64,000 nucleotides of DNA from Callorhinus ursinus (GCF_003265705.1 NW_020312817.1:33009820-33073819); one strand, 5' to 3'; shown: positions 23,500 through 34,630, numbered from the stretch's first letter. Translations and numbers: made by a program. Notes: generated by a model from the sequence alone, not told the origin.

Positions 23500-23865
23500 T
23501 AAACACATATGCAGATGTATAACTTTATATGTTTGTACGTATGTGCTTGTGATAGGAACATGTGTATGTATATGCATGCTTATTGTGAATATAGATATTT
23601 CAACATATACATGTGCACCTGTGTGGTGCATGTATACTCTTAAGTATGAATGTGCATATGTTAGGTACATACGTGCTGTATGAGATGTATGTGCTTGTAT
23701 TTGCACGTATGCATTAGGGTGTATATATGGGTGTATTTGTTGGAGGTACTTGCATGTATGTGTGCCTGGGTATGTGTGTATGTGTTGAGTGTATGTGTAT
23801 GGATATGTGTATGTGTCTATGTTGGGTATGTGCATACATATATTCACATGTGTATGTACAAGAGT
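23500..23865. repeat. Degenerate TATG/TGTATG-rich tract
   Basis: About 365 bases dominated by TATGTGTATG-like variants. They form a mostly alternating purine-pyrimidine stretch with Z-DNA potential. Both strands stay open for 65-145 codons (Cys/Tyr/Val-rich on plus, His/Thr/Tyr-rich on minus) purely because of the repeat. No coding claim. Confidence 0.85.
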
Positions 23866-25625
23866 TGCCGTGTCTGGTTGTCTAGGATGTTCGGTATATA
23901 ACATAAATAATGGCTTTTACGTCATAGGCCATATCAGTGACCAACCCTGAGGCGGCACCGCGTGTGACTTATAGAGGGAGGAGACACAGTAAAGTTTCCG
24001 TGAGAGGGTGCCGTTTCCCCCTTGTTGAAATACAAGAGTCGTAGGTTTTCTCTCCCTTTTCCCACTCTGCTGGAAAGAAAGAAAGAAATGAGGTAACACT
24101 ATCTATTCTGTGGAATATATATTGGCCTAAACTACTTTATGCCTGGTTGGTTTTAATGGGTTTTACATTTATTGTTTGTCATTGTTTGAATCCAGCACAG
24201 CTGGTTTGGCACTCCAGAGAACATTACCACTTTGGAAAGCACACACCAGCCCTAAAGTAATCGTGGGCTAAGCCATTCCAGAAATCTTGGCAAGAGCATT
24301 TCCTGGCAGTTCAGGAAAATTATAGGCCTTCGGGATGTAGGACCAAATATTACCCAGAACTCTACTTCTCATTTGCTGAATTTGGTTTTCATAAAATCAT
24401 AGAATTTTAGACCTGACTGCCACTTTGGGCAAAGATTTAGGGGTTTGAAATCCTTTATCTGCTTCCACAGTCATTGTGTGTGGTCCCGTCCTGTCAGCAA
24501 CATCTTTCCTGGTTGAGAACCATTAATTTAGAGCAGTGACTTTCTAAATGAATGAGTGCCCCCAATGCTTAAGGTAAAGGAATTTTCCCAAAGTCAAATA
24601 GCCACATGGGAATAGAGGTAGACCTTGAGTCTAGAGCTCTTAGTCCTGGTTGAAACTTCATGTTTATCTTTGTTTTTATTTTTGGTTTGATTATCACTAA
24701 ATTTTCAGGCATAGAGTCTGGGCTGGTGCTCATGGAAGCATCCTCTCAAGGGTAAGTGGGATAAATACTGAAAAGTGAAAGTCTTTATCCTTGCATTCTA
24801 GGTTCCCTACCCAACAGATGATGAGAGTGGACAGACCCAGGAGGGATGGAATGAATGTTTCCAGCCCTCATATTCCCTGTCCTGCTATCTCCTCGGCTTT
24901 GGAGATCATTCTTGCAGTTAAGTTCTGATGCTAAAGAAAAGAAGCCTCTATAAAAACCACGTGCTTGCTGAGTGGGGTCTAAATGGTCCCTACATAACCT
25001 TTCTCAGCTTCTGAATAGAGTATCCCGGAAGACATTGAAAAATAATGGGGACTATGACTGACAGTTAATCCATTGCCGGAACTTGAGAGAACTTTTCACA
25101 AACTACGTGGCTGAAGAACTGAGTTGAAAAACACAATCAGCAGCTGCCTGTGCTTAGAAATGAACTAAAGCTACCTTCCTAAAAGTAAGTACAAAATACC
25201 CTTTGTGACCACTTCATGTGGGCTACCCATGTGTGAAATGTGAGATTGGTATCAACCAGAAAACTGTCCATCCATCTCCATTACTGCATGGCTGATGGGC
25301 TAGTAACTTAATGTTGTCACAATACAATCTCCTTCCTTGCTTTCAGTGTAATACTTCCACTCAGAGATTGGGAGCTCTGTGGGCAAGGAGTGGTGGTGGG
25401 GGGGGGACTTGTGGGGTTCACGATATTCTCGTTGGTACTGACCTCATGAGTAATGGGCTGAAGGCAGATGCAGAAAGGTTTTTATTTACTCCGTTTATTC
25501 AGTACATCAGAGAAGTAGCCAGTCAGACTTGGGGACAATGTGAAGAAGCCTGGCAGAGCTCCTCTAGAAGAAAGGCCACTCAAGATTGGAAACTGGTTTG
25601 AATTATGCACAGCAACCTGTGGATT
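23866..25625. other. Mostly unassigned, one weak MIR at 24560-24655
   Basis: 24560-24655 (AAAGGAATTTTCCCAAAGTC, AATAGCCACATGGGAATAG, CTTGAGTCTAGAGCTC) may be a sense MIR. TATAAAAACCACGTG at 24949-24963 pairs a TATA-like string with an E-box but has no other promoter support. A G-run occurs at 25396-25406. The 96-codon frame at 25311-25601 is not recognisable. Confidence 0.4.
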
Positions 25626-25640
25626 TGAGAAGTGATTTTA

Positions 25641-26092
25641 CTTTATTTTATTTTTTAAGATTTTATTTATTTATTTGAGAGAGAGAGAGAGCACGCGTGC
25701 GCGCGTGAGAGAGCGCACCAGCAGCGGGGAGGGGCAGAGGGAGAGGGAGAAGCAGTCTCCCTTGGGGCGCCTGGGTGGCTCAGTCGGTTAAGCATCTTGC
25801 CTTCGGCTCAGGTCATGATCCCAGGGTCCTGGGATTGAGTCCCACATTGGGCTCCCTGCTCAGCGGGAGTCTGCTTCTCCTTCTTCTTCCTCTTCTCCTG
25901 CTTCTGTGCTCTCTCTCTCTCACTCACTCTCTCTCTCAAATAAATAAATAAAAATCTTTAAAAAAAAAAAAAAGAAGAAGAAGAAGCCTCCCCACTGAGC
26001 AGGGATCCCAATACGGGGCTCGATCCCAGGACCCTGGGATCATGCCCTGAGCCGAAGGCAGATGCTTAAACGACTGAGTCACCCAGGTGCCC
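25641..26092 (-). mobile_element. Can-SINE interrupted by a second SINE
   Basis: Outer minus-strand SINE in two parts, 25641-25761 and 25993-26092. The parts join in SINE order (GGGAGAAGCAGTCTCCC then CACTGAGCAGGGATCCC). Outer TSD TGAGAAGT(G/C)ATTTTA at 25626-25640 and 26093-26107. The first part includes a CpG-rich alternating GCACGCGTGCGCGCGTG at about 25691-25707. Confidence 0.96.
25764..25973 (+). mobile_element. Can-SINE nested in a SINE
   Basis: Full-length plus-strand SINE (GGGGCGCCTGGGTGGCTCAG to AAATAAATAAATAAAAATC and poly-A), followed by (GAA)n. The target duplicates AGAAGCAGTCTCCC (25748-25761) and AGAAGAAGCCTCCC (25979-25992) lie within the outer SINE. It is therefore the younger insertion. 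Confidence 0.95.
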
Positions 26093-26389
26093 TGAGAAGT
26101 CATTTTAAATAAGGTCTGAATGGAACAGAGAGTTGGGTCAAGGACAACTCAAACTCCTATCTCTTGGCAAATGCAGGCCTGGATAGATAGGCCCTCATTT
26201 GAGTTTTAATATAAATTTAAAAAACTCCACGAGAATATGTTTCCTATGAGATAGAACTTTCTGCAAAATAAGTGAGAAGGTATATCATCCGAAAATTCAG
26301 AGGAAGAACAAACTTATTTTACAATTATTTACTGTAAGGACCACAAAGGAAAATTTAATTTTACCTCAATAAAAAGCTAGAAGACATGA

Positions 26390-27090
26390 TAACTATGAAG
26401 CAAATGCAGAAAACTATAAAGAAAGAATGACCAGAAATATAATCAGGACAACTGATGTAATAAGAAAACATAAAAAAATTAAAAATGAAGTAGAATTTAA
26501 ATTCTCATTAGAGGCAATAATGAGAAGAATGGACATAACTGAACATCAAATCAACGATGTGGAAGGCAGAATAGCTTTCTCAGAGGAAAAGGACAAAGAG
26601 ATAATAAAGATGACAGATAAGATGAAATTCTATACATATGCATATCAGATGACATACGTACTTGTACATCCATATATATGTGTATATACAGATATATGTA
26701 GATGTACAGGTAAATATATATATATTGGTATAGTGGAGAATAGAGAGCCAAATTAATCGTCTTATATGTACCCGAGGATGTACTGGAACATTCCAAATTG
26801 AAGCAATAACTAACAATATATTTAAGCTTAAAGAAAACTTTCTTGAGTTGAAAAAAATTTGAATAGGCTGTTTGAAAATCCTCTATATTGTCAGCAAAAT
26901 CACTGAAAAGTGACCTCAGGGTCAAATTTTGAATTGCAAAGCTACAGGAATTAAGCTTGCCTATGTGCAAAAAGTAAAAGGAGAGATTGCATAAAACAGA
27001 AGGACTCAGCATGGTCTCTGACTTCTCGGCTATAATAAGTGTCAGAAAACAATGGCACCCAAGTGTCCAAAATCTTGAGGGAAGACTGCA
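26390..27090 (+). mobile_element. L1/HAL1 ORF1 relic
   Basis: A 109-codon frame at 26427-26756 shows an L1 ORF1 coiled-coil-like stretch: RRMDITEHQINDVEGRIAFS, then EEKDKEI with heptad-like spacing. It then runs into a TA-rich repeat and stops. Downstream phrases (TCTCTGACTTCTCGGCTATAA, GTCAGAAAACAATGGCACCC) match the later RNA-binding part of ORF1 in nucleotide order. The protein is broken; this is a fossil, not a gene. Confidence 0.65.
26625..26735. repeat. CATATA/TATG low-complexity tract within ORF1 relic
   Basis: ATATGCATATCAG, TATATATGTGTATATACAG and ATATATATATATTGG strings form an expanded AT/TG-rich patch interrupting the L1-like frame. Confidence 0.7.
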
Positions 27091-27646
27091 GCTCAGTCAT
27101 TCTCTGATTATTATTTCCTTTCCCTTTACCAAGAGGCAGTCCTTACTCCCCACCTTGTTCTGGAGGTCTTTGTCCACATGGCTGCTCTCCTAGAGCAGAT
27201 TGAGTCTGACATCATTGTTTGCAGTGGTGCCCAGCACAGAACCCTACATGTGGGCTCTCTAGAGAGGTTTGGTTGGATGGAAATAGGAAGGGATAATGGC
27301 CATGGGTCAGGCGCAGAGCCCTCAGATTTGGAAAGCTGTGGGAACTCTGCTTATGGGATTGTTCTGGGAAACAAATTAGGTAATGGAGATGAAGGTATTT
27401 TGTAGACCACCTCCCACTCTACAAGAATAAAGAGCTAGTTTTGATTCCGTTGATTTATTATTACTCTAGAGTAGATGTTATCAGGACTAAAAAATGGCAT
27501 AAAATCCACTGTTGGCCCCAAAGGGAGACTTTTTCTCCTTTTCTATTCTCCTCCTTAGGTGAGTCTCCAAGTATTGTTCTGTCAAAGTCTGCATTAAGAA
27601 AAGGATTAGATATAGACCACTCATATCATAATGTTAATTTAAACAC

Positions 27647-27681
27647 TGCATTTTACATATGATTTTGCATTTTACATATGA
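27647..27681. repeat. 19-bp-period tandem duplication
   Basis: TGCATTTTACATATGA occurs at 27647-27662 and again at 27666-27681, separated by TTT. Confidence 0.9.
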
Positions 27682-27730
27682 CCTCTGATTGAAGAAAAGC
27701 TTTGTCTACTTTAAAATAAATATTGGTGAG

Positions 27731-27860
27731 GCGCATTGGTGAGCATTGTTGAGGAGCCGGCCATGAAGCCCACCCCATCTGGACCGAGCTGTCATCTCCT
27801 GCCGGCCGCTGAACGCAGGCGTCATTTACATCAGTGGCCTCTCCACTACTGAGGGGCCTT
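27731..27860. other. Small GC/CpG-richer patch, unidentified
   Basis: GCGCATTGG, GGAGCCGGCCATGAAG, GGACCGAGCTG, GCCGGCCGCTGAACGC contain about seven CpGs in 130 bases of otherwise CpG-poor DNA. I do not recognise the sequence. It might be a retrocopy fragment or an exon/CNE piece; no open frame supports coding. Confidence 0.3.
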
Positions 27861-27969
27861 TTTCCTGGTCAGTGATTCCCCATTCTTCTACAGTTCCACC
27901 ATCTTCACTCATTTCATTTCAAAATTCCCTAGAAGACAGTGTTTTGTTGATGTTGAACATTTTTGAGAA

Positions 27970-28180
27970 TGTTTTTTTTAAAGATTTTATTTATTTGAGA
28001 GAGAGAGCGTGCGCGAGAACGCAGGTGCACGATGCACACAAGCAGTGGGAAGGGCAGGCAGAGGGAGAAGCAGACTCCCTGCTGAGCAGGAAGCCTAATT
28101 CCGGGCAGATCTCAGGACCCTGGGATCATGACCTGACCTGAAGGCAGACGCTTAACTGACTGAGCCACCCAGGTGCCCCA
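27970..28180 (-). mobile_element. Can-SINE
   Basis: Minus-strand SINE from AAAGATTTTATTTATTTGAG to GGGGCACCTGGGTGGCTCAG. Flanking duplication is weak (AGAATGTTT versus AGAATAATTG), so exact ends are uncertain. Only about 75 bases separate it from the next SINE, in the same orientation. Confidence 0.94.
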
Positions 28181-28254
28181 AGAATAATTGTTTCTGAGGA
28201 AATTGAAGGCAATGTGGAATTTTGCCATACAAGTTCTACCCTACCGGATATTTT

Positions 28255-28467
28255 AATTTTTTTTTATTTTTTTATTTTTAAAGATTTTTTATTTATTTGA
28301 CAGAGAGAGACACAGTGAGAGAGGGAACACAAGCAGGGGGAGTGGGAGAGGGAGAAGCAGGCTCTCTGCGGAGCAGGGAGCCCGATGCGGGGCCCGATCC
28401 CAGGAGCCTGGGATCATGACCTGAGCCAAAGGCAGACGTTTAACGACTGAGCTACCCAGGCGCCCCA
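28255..28467 (-). mobile_element. Can-SINE, young
   Basis: Minus-strand full-length SINE with exact 17-nt TSD ACCCTACCGGATATTTT at 28238-28254 and 28468-28484. The intact TSD and near-consensus body suggest a recent insertion. Confidence 0.98.
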
Positions 28468-28729
28468 ACCCTACCGGATATTTTTAGCAACAACCCCACC
28501 CCATCCTCCCCAGTCCAGCTGTCTCCAGAGTTTTGGGAGGACTAGAGAACAGAACAGCCTTTTCCAGAGGATTGGGTCCTAGAATATAGAGACTTAGGAA
28601 GCAGATGACAGAGACAAGTGAGGGAAGGACAGATTATCACGGCCCTTTCAGGCTCTATGGGGTGAAAAGAAACTTTTGGAGTGGTTATTGTTCGGGACAT
28701 ATTGGTTGCCACTAATCAATCTAGGTGCC

Positions 28730-28880
28730 TGTGATAATTTTCTTAGGATAAATTCCACGATGCGAGGCATTGTGGGGCATGTACAGGAGTATACTTCATA
28801 ATCTCTGACTTTAAGGAGTTTATAATTTAGTGGTAGAGATGAGATGTGTATGCAAAAGATTAGATGATAACACAGCAAGT
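28730..28880 (-). mobile_element. Possible L2 3'-end fragment
   Basis: GAGGCATTGTGGGGCATG, AATCTCTGACTTTAAGGAG and TTTATAATTTAGTGG follow the antisense L2 3' end order. Confidence 0.5.
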
Positions 28881-30254
28881 AAGCCCTTAAGGAGGGGGAG
28901 GGACAAGTGCTGGGAAGAGAGAACCCACTGCGGATGGGGTGGCCAGAAGTAGATGTTTGAAGTATATGAAGTCGAAGTTCAGCTACTTTCCAGTGTCTGG
29001 AATCCTTCAGTGACCCATCAGCTCACGCGGCCTGGATGGCCAGAACTTGGTGGTGGGGGTGAGGGGCTTGATGACGAAGGGTAAATATCATTCAAACAGG
29101 AGAAGGAGGTGGTGCTGGGTAGAGACCATTTCAACTGGGCAAAACAAGGCCCACATGTTACTAACTCCTGACATGCTTAACTAACCCCGTGTTACCTCGG
29201 GGCTTGCCCCGGGAGGCTGAAGGTGGTGTGGAGCACAGGAGAAGTTTCGAAGTGGTAGGAATTGCTGGCCTAGCCTAGTAGCCCACGTGTGAGAGAGATG
29301 AGACCAGCTGCCACTCTTCCCAGTTTACAGGTGAGGACACTGAGCAATCAGTGGAGAAGGAAGAGCCAAGGCCTTGGTGATTTCTACTCCCACGAGGTTC
29401 TCAACCACCTTCGCCCGTGGACCGTGTTACTTCCCTCTCTATATTAGGGTGTTTTTAACGCAGCAGCCCAAGTGATAATCTGGAAGGAGAAAACCGACTT
29501 CCCTCCAGTTGTGCAAGCTAGCTCATGTCCCCAGTTGGCCATGCTGGAGATCAGGAATCAGGCTGCTTGTAGGTGTGCGGCCACCGAAGAGGTGAGCGCA
29601 TTCGGTGTTATTGCGTGATTCATTTTCTCCCCCCAGCTGGCGTGTTGGAGCAGGTTCTGCAGCTTTCAGCCAGGCAACTGTGGTGCTCCACAAGGGCCTG
29701 GCTCTCCTGCACTGATGTGCAGACTTTCCCTGCCGGCCTCATGCAGGCCCGGAGCTTGCAATCACAGTGCTCCAGGGTTATAAAGTGTCTGTCATGCCTT
29801 CTGTTATGAGCCGGCTCCTTGGAGAGACCACAGTGTACCTCCCTCCACCAGCACCGAGAGCACAGGGACACCATTGGTTCCAGAGCAGCTTGCTTCTACA
29901 TGATGCAAATTGATTAAAGGTCCATTTAGTCACAGGGGGAAGGCGGGGGAAAAAGGCCACTGAAGGATTCCAGATACTGGAAAGTAGCTGAACTTCAGTG
30001 ACCAAAGAGCATCTGGAGCATGGGGGAAAAGTCTCCTTTGTGGTTCAGCTGACAGGACTCAATCTGGCAAATTAGCCTCCTTCAAAGCTGAGGGGGGCAG
30101 TGCTGTTCTTAGGAAGCATGTGGGTCATCGCTGTTAATGGCCTTCTCAGTCTGGAACAAACTTCATCTTGGTGTTAGGATCTCCATTTCCCCCTTCTCTT
30201 TTTTTCCATTGATTTGCATGGCTTTGATTACCAGTGAGGTTGAGAATTTGTATT
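28881..30254. other. Unassigned sequence
   Basis: No gene or clear repeat. CAGTTTACAGGTGAGGACAC near 29320 may be a MIR remnant. Overlapping frames of 75-84 codons (29573-30005) on both strands have no recognisable protein. Confidence 0.45.
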
Positions 30255-30720
30255 CACTTTTATTTTTTATTGTAAGAATTCTTATTAAAAAAATTTCGTA
30301 TTTATTATTTTAGAGAGGGAGGGGAGGGAGAGGCAAAAGGAGAGGGAGAGAGAATCTTAAGCAGGCTCGTGCTCAGAGTGGAGCTGGACATTGGGCTTGA
30401 CCTCACAGCCCTGAGATCATGACCTGAGCCGAAATCAAGAGCCACACGCTTAACTGAGCTGCCCAGGTGCCCCAACTGTAAGAATTCTTAACATGGCATC
30501 TACTCACCTAGCAAATTTTTATGTGCACAATACGGTATTGACTACAGGCACCATGTTGAACAGATCTCTAGAACTTATTCATTTTGCGTAACTGAAACTT
30601 TATACCTATTGAGCAGCAACTCCCCATTTCTCCCTCCCCCAGCCCCTGGCAACCAGCATTCTACTCTCGGCTTCTATGGGTGTAACTCTTAGAGATAACA
30701 GGTTTTGTAAGTAAATAGAA
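30255..30720 (-). mobile_element. L1M 3'-end fragment, split by SINE
   Basis: Parts at 30255-30284 and 30491-30720 form one antisense L1 3' end: TTATTGTAAGAATTCTTA / ACATGGC..., ATACGGTATTGACTACAGG, AACAGATCTCTAGAACTTA, CCCCAGCCCCTGGCAACCAG. A second L1M 3' end in the same orientation starts at about 30778. Confidence 0.8.
30285..30476 (-). mobile_element. Older Can-SINE in L1M
   Basis: Diverged minus-strand SINE (ATCATGACCTGAGCCGAAAT, CTGCCCAGGTGCCCC) with an exact 14-nt TSD TGTAAGAATTCTTA at 30271-30284 and 30477-30490. Confidence 0.95.
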
Positions 30721-30777
30721 CATCCGCAGCCAGCAGGTTATATTTAGACATGAAGCTGAGAGTACTTCTTCTTTTTT

Positions 30778-31431
30778 CTGGTGGTAAAAACACGTAACCT
30801 AGAACTTTATCATCGTAACCATTTTTAAGTGTACAGCTCGGTAGTATTAAGTATGTTCACATTGTTAAACAGATCTCCAGAACTTTTTCATCTTGAAAAC
30901 CTGAAACTCTTACCCATTAAACATCTCCTCTTGTCCTCCCTCCCACTAGCCCCTGGCAATCACCAGCCAGCTTTGTTTCTGTGAATTTGACTACTTGAGA
31001 TACCTCTAGGTGGAGTGCAGTATCTGTCTTTCTGGTGCCTGGCTTATTTCACTTAACATAATGTCCTCAAGGCTCCTCCTGTGACTGTTTCCTCTTTCCT
31101 TTTTAATGCCGAATATTCCCTTCTATGTGTATACCATATTCTGTTTATCCATTCATCTGCTGATGGACATTTGGGTTGCTTCTACCTCTTGGCTGTTGGG
31201 AATAGTGCTGTCAACATGGGTGTGCAAATACCGCTTTGAGCCCCTGCTTTCACTGCTTTTGGGTATACAGCCAGAAGTGGGATTGTTCGGTAACAAAGGC
31301 TGGTGAGGAAGTAGAGAAATTTGCGACCCTTGTGCACTCTTGGTAGGAAGAAAAAATGGTGCAGCCACTCTGGAAAACGATATGGAGTTTCCAAAACAAC
31401 AAAACCCAGAACTATCCTAGGATCTGAATTT
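30778..31431 (-). mobile_element. L1M with 5' inversion (twin priming)
   Basis: 30778-31291 is antisense L1: CCATTTTTAAGTGTACAGC, AGATCTCCAGAACTTTTTCATC, GGCTTATTTCACTTAACATAATG, TGATGGACATTTGGGTTGC, CAGAAGTGGGATTG. From about 31292 the polarity flips: GGCTGGTGAGGAAGTAGAG, ACCCTTGTGCACTCTTGG, AATGGTGCAGCCACTCTGG are sense L1. That segment lies immediately upstream in the L1 map and ends at the same map position (GATCTGAATT) where the antisense part begins. It is decayed and no protein survives. Confidence 0.88.
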
Positions 31432-31440
31432 TAACACGGC

Positions 31441-32069
31441 AGCAGGTGAATAAATCCACGTGTTTTCTTACCAATTCTTTGCTGAGCTAGATGCCTTGGT
31501 GATAAACATAAAGCCTAATATATTTGAGCAAGCATAAGTAAGTCAGAAAGATCTCAAGATAATGGAGATGAACGCTTGCTACCAGGGAGAACAGAATTGC
31601 AACACTGCAAATAAAGAGCAAACCTTATTCTCTGCATAGACTATGAGGGGATAAGCCACAGGTATGCACAAAGAAACTGCTCTAAGTTGTTAAACTTAAA
31701 AGGGTTCTAGATTGTAAATAACCAAGTTATCAAACCATGGAGGAGGTACTGGAAGATGTTCACAAAAATATAGTGGTCAAGACTTCTGCGTTGCATAGTG
31801 TGCATTGCATTCTGCGTGAGACTCAGCCCCAGAGTTGTGCCGTGCAGTGGCCCTAAGTGATTATTTCTGGGTTGTGGGATCGCAGGTGTCCTCTCTTCCG
31901 TAGTGCTTTGGTTTGTTTTAAAACAAAACTTATGACTTCAATTTTTTTCTTTTAATAAAAACCCTCTAAAGTGGCAGATGAAGGGAGTTTGCCCTGAACC
32001 CAGGACCACTTCAGGCCTTGGGAACAGCCTCCTAAAACTTGCACCATACCGTGAGGTCAGCAGAGGTGC
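31441..32069. other. Unassigned sequence
   Basis: No gene recognised. A stretch at 31470-31560 has faint L2 3'-end resemblance, too weak to call. Confidence 0.4.
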
Positions 32070-32240
32070 TCTAATGAAGGGGAGCATTAGGATCACCAGG
32101 AGGGCGTGTGGAAGCAGAGTGACCCCGCCCCCAGCATTTCTTACTTAGTGGGTCTCCAGTGCGGGCCACGGCCGCGAGCTTCCAACAAGCAACTCTTTCT
32201 GTTGTTGGCCCCAGGGCAGCGTTTTGAGCACCGCTAAAGA
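32070..32240 (+). mobile_element. MER5A-like hAT DNA-transposon remnant
   Basis: The order GAGCATTAGGATCACCAGGA, GACCCCGCCCCCAGCATTTC, TTACTTAGTGGGTCTCC, CAGCGTTTTGAGCACCGCTAA follows MER5A (cargo-free, non-autonomous). The 155-codon and 105-codon minus-strand frames at 32071-32538 run over this transposon and are most likely chance. Confidence 0.75.
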
Positions 32241-34508
32241 GAGAGTGTTTTGGTGGAGAAAGGCCCAGGTACACTCTGAGCTGGTTTTGAATTTTTGTGG
32301 TGACAGTTGTGTTTGAAGTCTCGGTTTGGAGCTCCAGCCTTCCACAGGATCTTCCCTTACCCTTCCCAGCTGCCAGGACCCCTTCACCCTCCAAGGTAAA
32401 GTCACATAAGGTAGAGACTTCACTTGCAACTTCTTTTCCAGGCCCAGGACTAGAGAAACCAAAATAGACCCTTAAAAGCTCCTTATGACTGACTTGCTTT
32501 GTGTCTCGGTTTTCTTCTTTACAACAGTGGTAATACAAGAATTCTTTGTTGCAGGTGCGTCACGAGAACAGGACTAGATCTGAGACACTATAAGACTTGT
32601 TTGGAAAAACTACAGTTTCTCGTCTGTTGAAAAGGAGAAAAATCTGTGCCTTTACGTATATTGCCAGATTTATTGAGTTACATAAATTGCTTAATCCCCA
32701 AAAGAGTTCAAATGAGGCTTTATGAGCACAAGTGGAGTGCTGTTTTACTAAACTCATGGCATATGATTTAAGACTTGTCTAGAAAGATTTGCATACATCA
32801 TGAACTTTGTTAATGTAACAAGGCTGGCCAGCATAATCTACTTTTTGACAAAAGCCTTCATGAAGCCTTCGGAATGTGTTCCAAAGGGGAGAGTTTTTTG
32901 TTCTTTGGAGATCGTAAAATAAAGGACACCTAGCAATCGAGCTCCGGTGACTGGAAGACCGTAATGATGGCATTCATTTGTTTGTTGCTTTTCTTTCCTA
33001 AGACACTTGACTGTTTCAGAATGCTTTCAAATTGCCTCACTCTCCCTTACCCAATGAGATAGGCACGAATAACACAACCTAGCCTACTTTTATAGACCAA
33101 GTAATCAAATTCAAGTGGTGTGGCTTGCCTTGGGTGGTGAACTGTGATTTAAACCCAGGTGTCTCCACTCCAGGGTTTTTTCTCCCAACATGTGCTGCTT
33201 ATTAACCTCTTGGTCACTTTTTTTTTAAAGTCGGTGTAGGAAAGGTGTTACCTACTTAAAGCTCTACCATAGTTTCTTCAGAGCTGTGCTGGTAGCATTA
33301 CAGACAGCATTTCCTGTGATATTCTTTTCTTAAATTTATGACTAAGAATTTGTTTTTCTTTTTCTTGAAAGACAAAGTTGGCAACATCACAGAATTGTGT
33401 AATAGGGCATAATTGTATAATTATAGAAACAACCATCAAATGAACTCATTTTTAGCATTAGACGAGAAACAGCCTAACGCTTTCTAATTCTGATGGGAAG
33501 GGATTTTACATTTAGAAAACCGTTCTTTTAATTTCACTCTTTGGCACTCTCCTCTGCATCTTAAGAGCCTGGGTGATTTCCTGGCAAGAGTTCTGCTAAG
33601 CCACAGGCCGATGTTGAGCTGGGAGATGGAGGGGCGGGGCGGCAGCCTGGATCTGTTTGAGATTCTGCTTAGTCATACTTTAGGAAAGTGTCTCAACCTT
33701 GAGGAGTCACAAAAACCAAAGGAAGCAGTTTGGTGGGGAGTGGGGGGATTAGTTGCTTGTCGAGATCACTTTGATAGAAGGGGCCTTGGGCATCTCTGCA
33801 AAATATGCATGCTGGGTGAGTCTCTGGAGAGAAGCCGTTCACAGCGGAGACTCTTACCTTTCTGAGTTTTGACGAAAAACTGGAGAAATAGAAAGGCTTT
33901 CACCTTAGGATCCCCATAGGTCTGATGTTCAAATGCCAGGAACTGTGTCCTGAAGCTAAGGTCAGAAGGGTCTGCGGTGAGCTGCAAACTCCTGTCAGCC
34001 TGTGATGGGGTCAGCCCCCCAGCCAGAGTCCTGCATGCACAAAAGAACCCAAAATAGTGGTCCCCAAATTCTCTGAAGCTTGAGGCTCAGGCAGTGGCTG
34101 AGGCCTTTTTCAAATGAAAACAAACCTGGACTTAGGTAGGTTGAAACCTGATTCAAAGAGACCACTGTAGTAAGGGGCGCACTTAGACCTTAGGATCTAC
34201 AAGCGTCTCAAAAGCAAACAAGGGAAAAAGGCTTTTCTTTCATAGGGAGGGGAAGCAGGATTAGGAGGAACTTCTGTGGGGAAATTGGGCAAACATGGTG
34301 GAAAGACGCTAGGATGGGGTGGTTTATAAACTAAACTTTCATAGGTATTATGTCTAATGTTAAAAACCAAGGCAGGAAGTTAGCAAAAGAAAAAGAATGG
34401 TTACATCTTCTGGTTTGGGGTCGAAAGGAATAGTGGGGATTTTTATCAAGTAATTCTCTCCCTCGTGCTGCTCAGGAAACATCAGACTATTAAAAGGTCA
34501 CATTTCTC
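32241..34508. other. Mostly unassigned; weak MIR at 33010-33180
   Basis: 33010-33180 (TTGCCTCACTCTCCCTTACC, AATGAGATAGGCACGAATAAC, GGCTTGCCTTGGGTGGTG, TAAACCCAGGTGTCTCCACT) looks like a decayed sense MIR. A lone SP1-type GC box GGGGCGGGGC is at 33631-33640 without other promoter support. Frames (60-105 codons) are unrecognised. Confidence 0.45.
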
Positions 34509-34630
34509 GTGGTGATAGGTATTGAGGGCATGTGTTGCAATGAGGACTGGGTGTTATATGCAAATAATGAATCATGGAACACTACATCAAAAACTAATGT
34601 ATGGTGACAACATAATAAAAGTTTAAAAAA
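34509..34630 (+). mobile_element. Young carnivore L1, extreme 5' truncation
   Basis: GACTGGGTGTTATATGCAAA, AATGAATCATGGAACACTAC, ATCAAAAACTAATGTATGG and an A-rich tail form the carnivore L1 3' end. Flanking TCACATTTCT (about 34498-34507) and CCACATTCCT (34632-34641) may be a diverged TSD (8 of 10). Confidence 0.88.

Noticed and set aside
22962..23865. CRISPR-like or satellite array
   Set aside because: Repeat units are 2-6 bases and degenerate, with no spacer structure. Microsatellite only; eukaryotic context.
23467..23904. 145-codon His/Thr/Tyr-rich minus-strand frame
   Set aside because: Pure translation of a degenerate TATG/TGTATG simple repeat.
24949..24963. TATAAAAACCACGTG as a promoter
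   Set aside because: A TATA-like string next to an E-box occurs easily by chance; no CpG island, initiator or exon nearby.
26427..26756. 109-codon frame as a live gene
   Set aside because: L1 ORF1-like coiled-coil fragment that ends in a TA-rich repeat, about a third of the normal ORF1 length.
32071..32538. 155- and 105-codon minus-strand frames
   Set aside because: They overlap a MER5A-like transposon remnant and each other in different frames; no protein signature.
33631..33640. SP1 GC box as a promoter
   Set aside because: Single GC box in CpG-poor sequence without other promoter elements or a downstream exon.
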